Shown here: positions 62,446 to 64,000 of the stretch, one piece after another
Layout of the letters: each line of letters opens with the position of its first letter
How positions within the stretch are numbered: the stretch's first letter is position 1
Assembly (NCBI RefSeq): GCF_001937665.1
Contig: NZ_MSKL01000012.1
Span: forward strand, 1 to 64,000
DNA: 64,000 nt
Direction of reading: 5' to 3'
DNA from: Actinomyces oris
Lineage (GTDB): Bacteria; Actinomycetota; Actinomycetes; Actinomycetales; Actinomycetaceae
The notes under the pieces: model-generated
Seen by the model: the letters and a program-made list of their open reading frames with translations, nothing else
Told to the model about the DNA's origin: nothing
The model's database searches: none
Translations under genes and position numbers: made by a program

Positions 62446-64000
62446 ATGACTGCTGCTCCGGGCCCCATGGGCGCCCCCGCGGGCGTCGCGACCATCCAGC
62501 CCGCCGGCTCCGCGCGATACTCGGGACGGTGGGCGGAGGCGGCACTGCTCGGCGTCGCCCTGGTCCTGGGCCTGGGCGGCTTCGTGCTCACCGCTCTCAA
62601 CCGCACCGGCTCCTCCCCGACGCAGACCGTGGTCGTGGCGACCGCCTTCCTGGCCCTGACCGTCCTCATGCACCTGTGGGTGCGCTACCACGCCCCGTGG
62701 GCCGATCCGGTCCTCCTGCCAACGGCGGTGGCACTCAACGGGATCGGTCTGGCCATGATCCGACGCCTGGACCTGGCCTATGAGGTCAACGAGCAGTGGC
62801 AGTTCTACGTGGGCTCCAAGCAGCTCGTCTGGACGCTGCTGGGCGTCATCCTCTTCTGCGCCGTGCTCCTCCTGCTGCGCGACTACCGGCGCCTGAGGCG
62901 CTGGGACAACTGGGCCATGTGGTCCGGTCTGGTCTTCCTCGTGCTTCCCTTCATCCCGGGCATCGGCCAGAGCATCAACGGCGCCCGCATCTGGATCCGG
63001 ATCGGCCCCATGAGCTTCCAGCCGGCCGAGCTCTCCAAGGTGCTGCTGGCGGTCTTCTTCGCCTCCTACCTGGTGGCCAACCGGGACAACCTGGCCCTGG
63101 CGGGCCGCAAGGTGCTGTGGATGAGCCTGCCGCGGGCTCGCCACCTGGGCCCCCTGTTCATCGTGTGGGGCGTGAGCATCTGCGTCCTGGTCCTCCAGAA
63201 GGATCTGGGCTCCTCGGTCCTGCTGTTCGGCCTGTTCGTCGTCGTCCTGTACGTGGCCACCGACCGGCCCTCCTGGCTGCTCATCGGAGCGGCCCTGTTC
63301 CTCCCGGCGGCCTGGTTCGCGGCGACGCATCTCCATCACGTCCAGCAGCGCATCAACGGCTGGCTCCACGCCACCGACAACGCCGTGTACAACGCCGCCG
63401 GCGGTTCCTGGCAGCTGCTGACGGGCATGTTCGGGATGTCCACCGGCGGACTCATGGGGGCCGGATGGGGCAAGGGGTCACCGACTCTCGTCACCTTCGC
63501 CAACTCCGACTTCATCTTCGCCTCGCTGGGTGAGGAGCTGGGCCTGACCGGCACGCTCGTCATCCTCATGCTCTACCTCGTTCTCATCCAGCGGGGGCTG
63601 CGCACCGCCGTCTCGCTGCGCGACGGCTTCGGCAAGCTCCTGGCCGTGGGCCTGTCCTTCGCCATCGCCCTGCAGATCTTCGTGGTCATCGGCGGAGTCA
63701 CCCGGCTCATCCCGCTGACGGGACTGACCCTGCCCTTCCTGGCCTACGGCGGTTCCTCACTCCTCGCCAACTGGGTCATCCTGGCCCTCCTGCTGCGCCT
63801 GTCCGACGCCGCCCGGCGTCCGGCCACCCACGCACCGCGGATCATCGACACCGCCGAGCTGCCGCTCTCCCTGCGCCGCCAGGTCCAGGACGCCGGAGCC
63901 GAGGAGTCAATGGCCGAGGACGTCGACGACGCGCCCACCGGAGCCGAGCAGGCCGACGTCGGAGGCTACGCGTCCCCATCAGCCGCACCCGGCCCCGGCA
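62446..64000 (+). CDS. rodA: RodA/FtsW SEDS glycosyltransferase, cut by the window end
   Basis: At least 518 residues; the frame is open to the last base. Starts one base after pstP. About twelve helices are present, with INGARIWIRIGPMSFQPAELSKVLLAVFFASYLV, LQKDLGSSVLLFG, NSDFIFASLGEELG and GLTLPFLAYGGSSLLANW. SEDS proteins polymerise peptidoglycan. The position before the expected pbpA and pkn genes argues for RodA over FtsW. The tail is acidic and continues beyond the window. Confidence 0.94.
   Translation, partial: MTAAPGPMGAPAGVATIQPAGSARYSGRWAEAALLGVALVLGLGGFVLTALNRTGSSPTQTVVVATAFLALTVLMHLWVRYHAPWADPVLLPTAVALNGIGLAMIRRLDLAYEVNEQWQFYVGSKQLVWTLLGVILFCAVLLLLRDYRRLRRWDNWAMWSGLVFLVLPFIPGIGQSINGARIWIRIGPMSFQPAELSKVLLAVFFASYLVANRDNLALAGRKVLWMSLPRARHLGPLFIVWGVSICVLVLQKDLGSSVLLFGLFVVVLYVATDRPSWLLIGAALFLPAAWFAATHLHHVQQRINGWLHATDNAVYNAAGGSWQLLTGMFGMSTGGLMGAGWGKGSPTLVTFANSDFIFASLGEELGLTGTLVILMLYLVLIQRGLRTAVSLRDGFGKLLAVGLSFAIALQIFVVIGGVTRLIPLTGLTLPFLAYGGSSLLANWVILALLLRLSDAARRPATHAPRIIDTAELPLSLRRQVQDAGAEESMAEDVDDAPTGAEQADVGGYASPSAAPGPG

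Overview
The window is a high-GC actinobacterial chromosome segment. The gene families and the order fhaA-fhaB-pstP-rodA at the right end suggest Actinomycetaceae, most likely an oral Actinomyces. That is an inference from gene content; no rRNA is present to confirm it. The strands alternate often, with many 1-8 base stop/start overlaps (ATGA/GTGA). Many genes start 6-7 bases after a TAnnnT hexamer with no ribosome binding site, so leaderless mRNAs look common.

Layout. 0-10 kb: a DUF4235 protein, an iron-sulfur oxidoreductase, rarA, an SPFH/ribbon-helix-helix pair and a pullulanase. 9.9-25.3 kb: two paralogous two-component/ABC-exporter cassettes. They enclose a Tat-exported esterase, an operon with a self-repressing winged-helix regulator, and a large flippase-like protein with a degenerate kinase domain. 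25.3-33.4 kb: a lipoprotein peptidase, then a distinctly AT-richer island. The island has a third two-component system, two paralogous small secreted proteins and frameshifted transposase remnants. It ends beside a secreted SGNH hydrolase whose C-terminal repeat has been partly duplicated.

33.5-45 kb: inositol monophosphatase, a CycA-type amino-acid permease, a DUF2079 membrane protein, a two-gene fluoride channel with complementary losses in the Phe box, a DsbA-like protein, ROK glucokinase, an iron-regulated siderophore-interacting protein, an AI-2E family exporter, a hydrolase and luxS. 45-54 kb: a membrane AlbA_2 protein between 138-bp direct repeats, an MMPL exporter with its TetR regulator, MTA/SAH nucleosidase, an HxlR/NmrA pair and a MerR/carboxymuconolactone decarboxylase pair. 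54-64 kb: an AspT/YidE-type transporter, cstA-ybdD, a VanZ-like protein, tRNA-Leu(CAG), and the FHA/phosphatase/RodA operon cut by the window end.

The most unusual material is the AT-rich island with its secreted protein pair, and several short repeat families: a 122-bp inverted-repeat element in two copies, a hairpin family with covarying stems around CGAC-N10-GTCG, and the 138-bp repeats.
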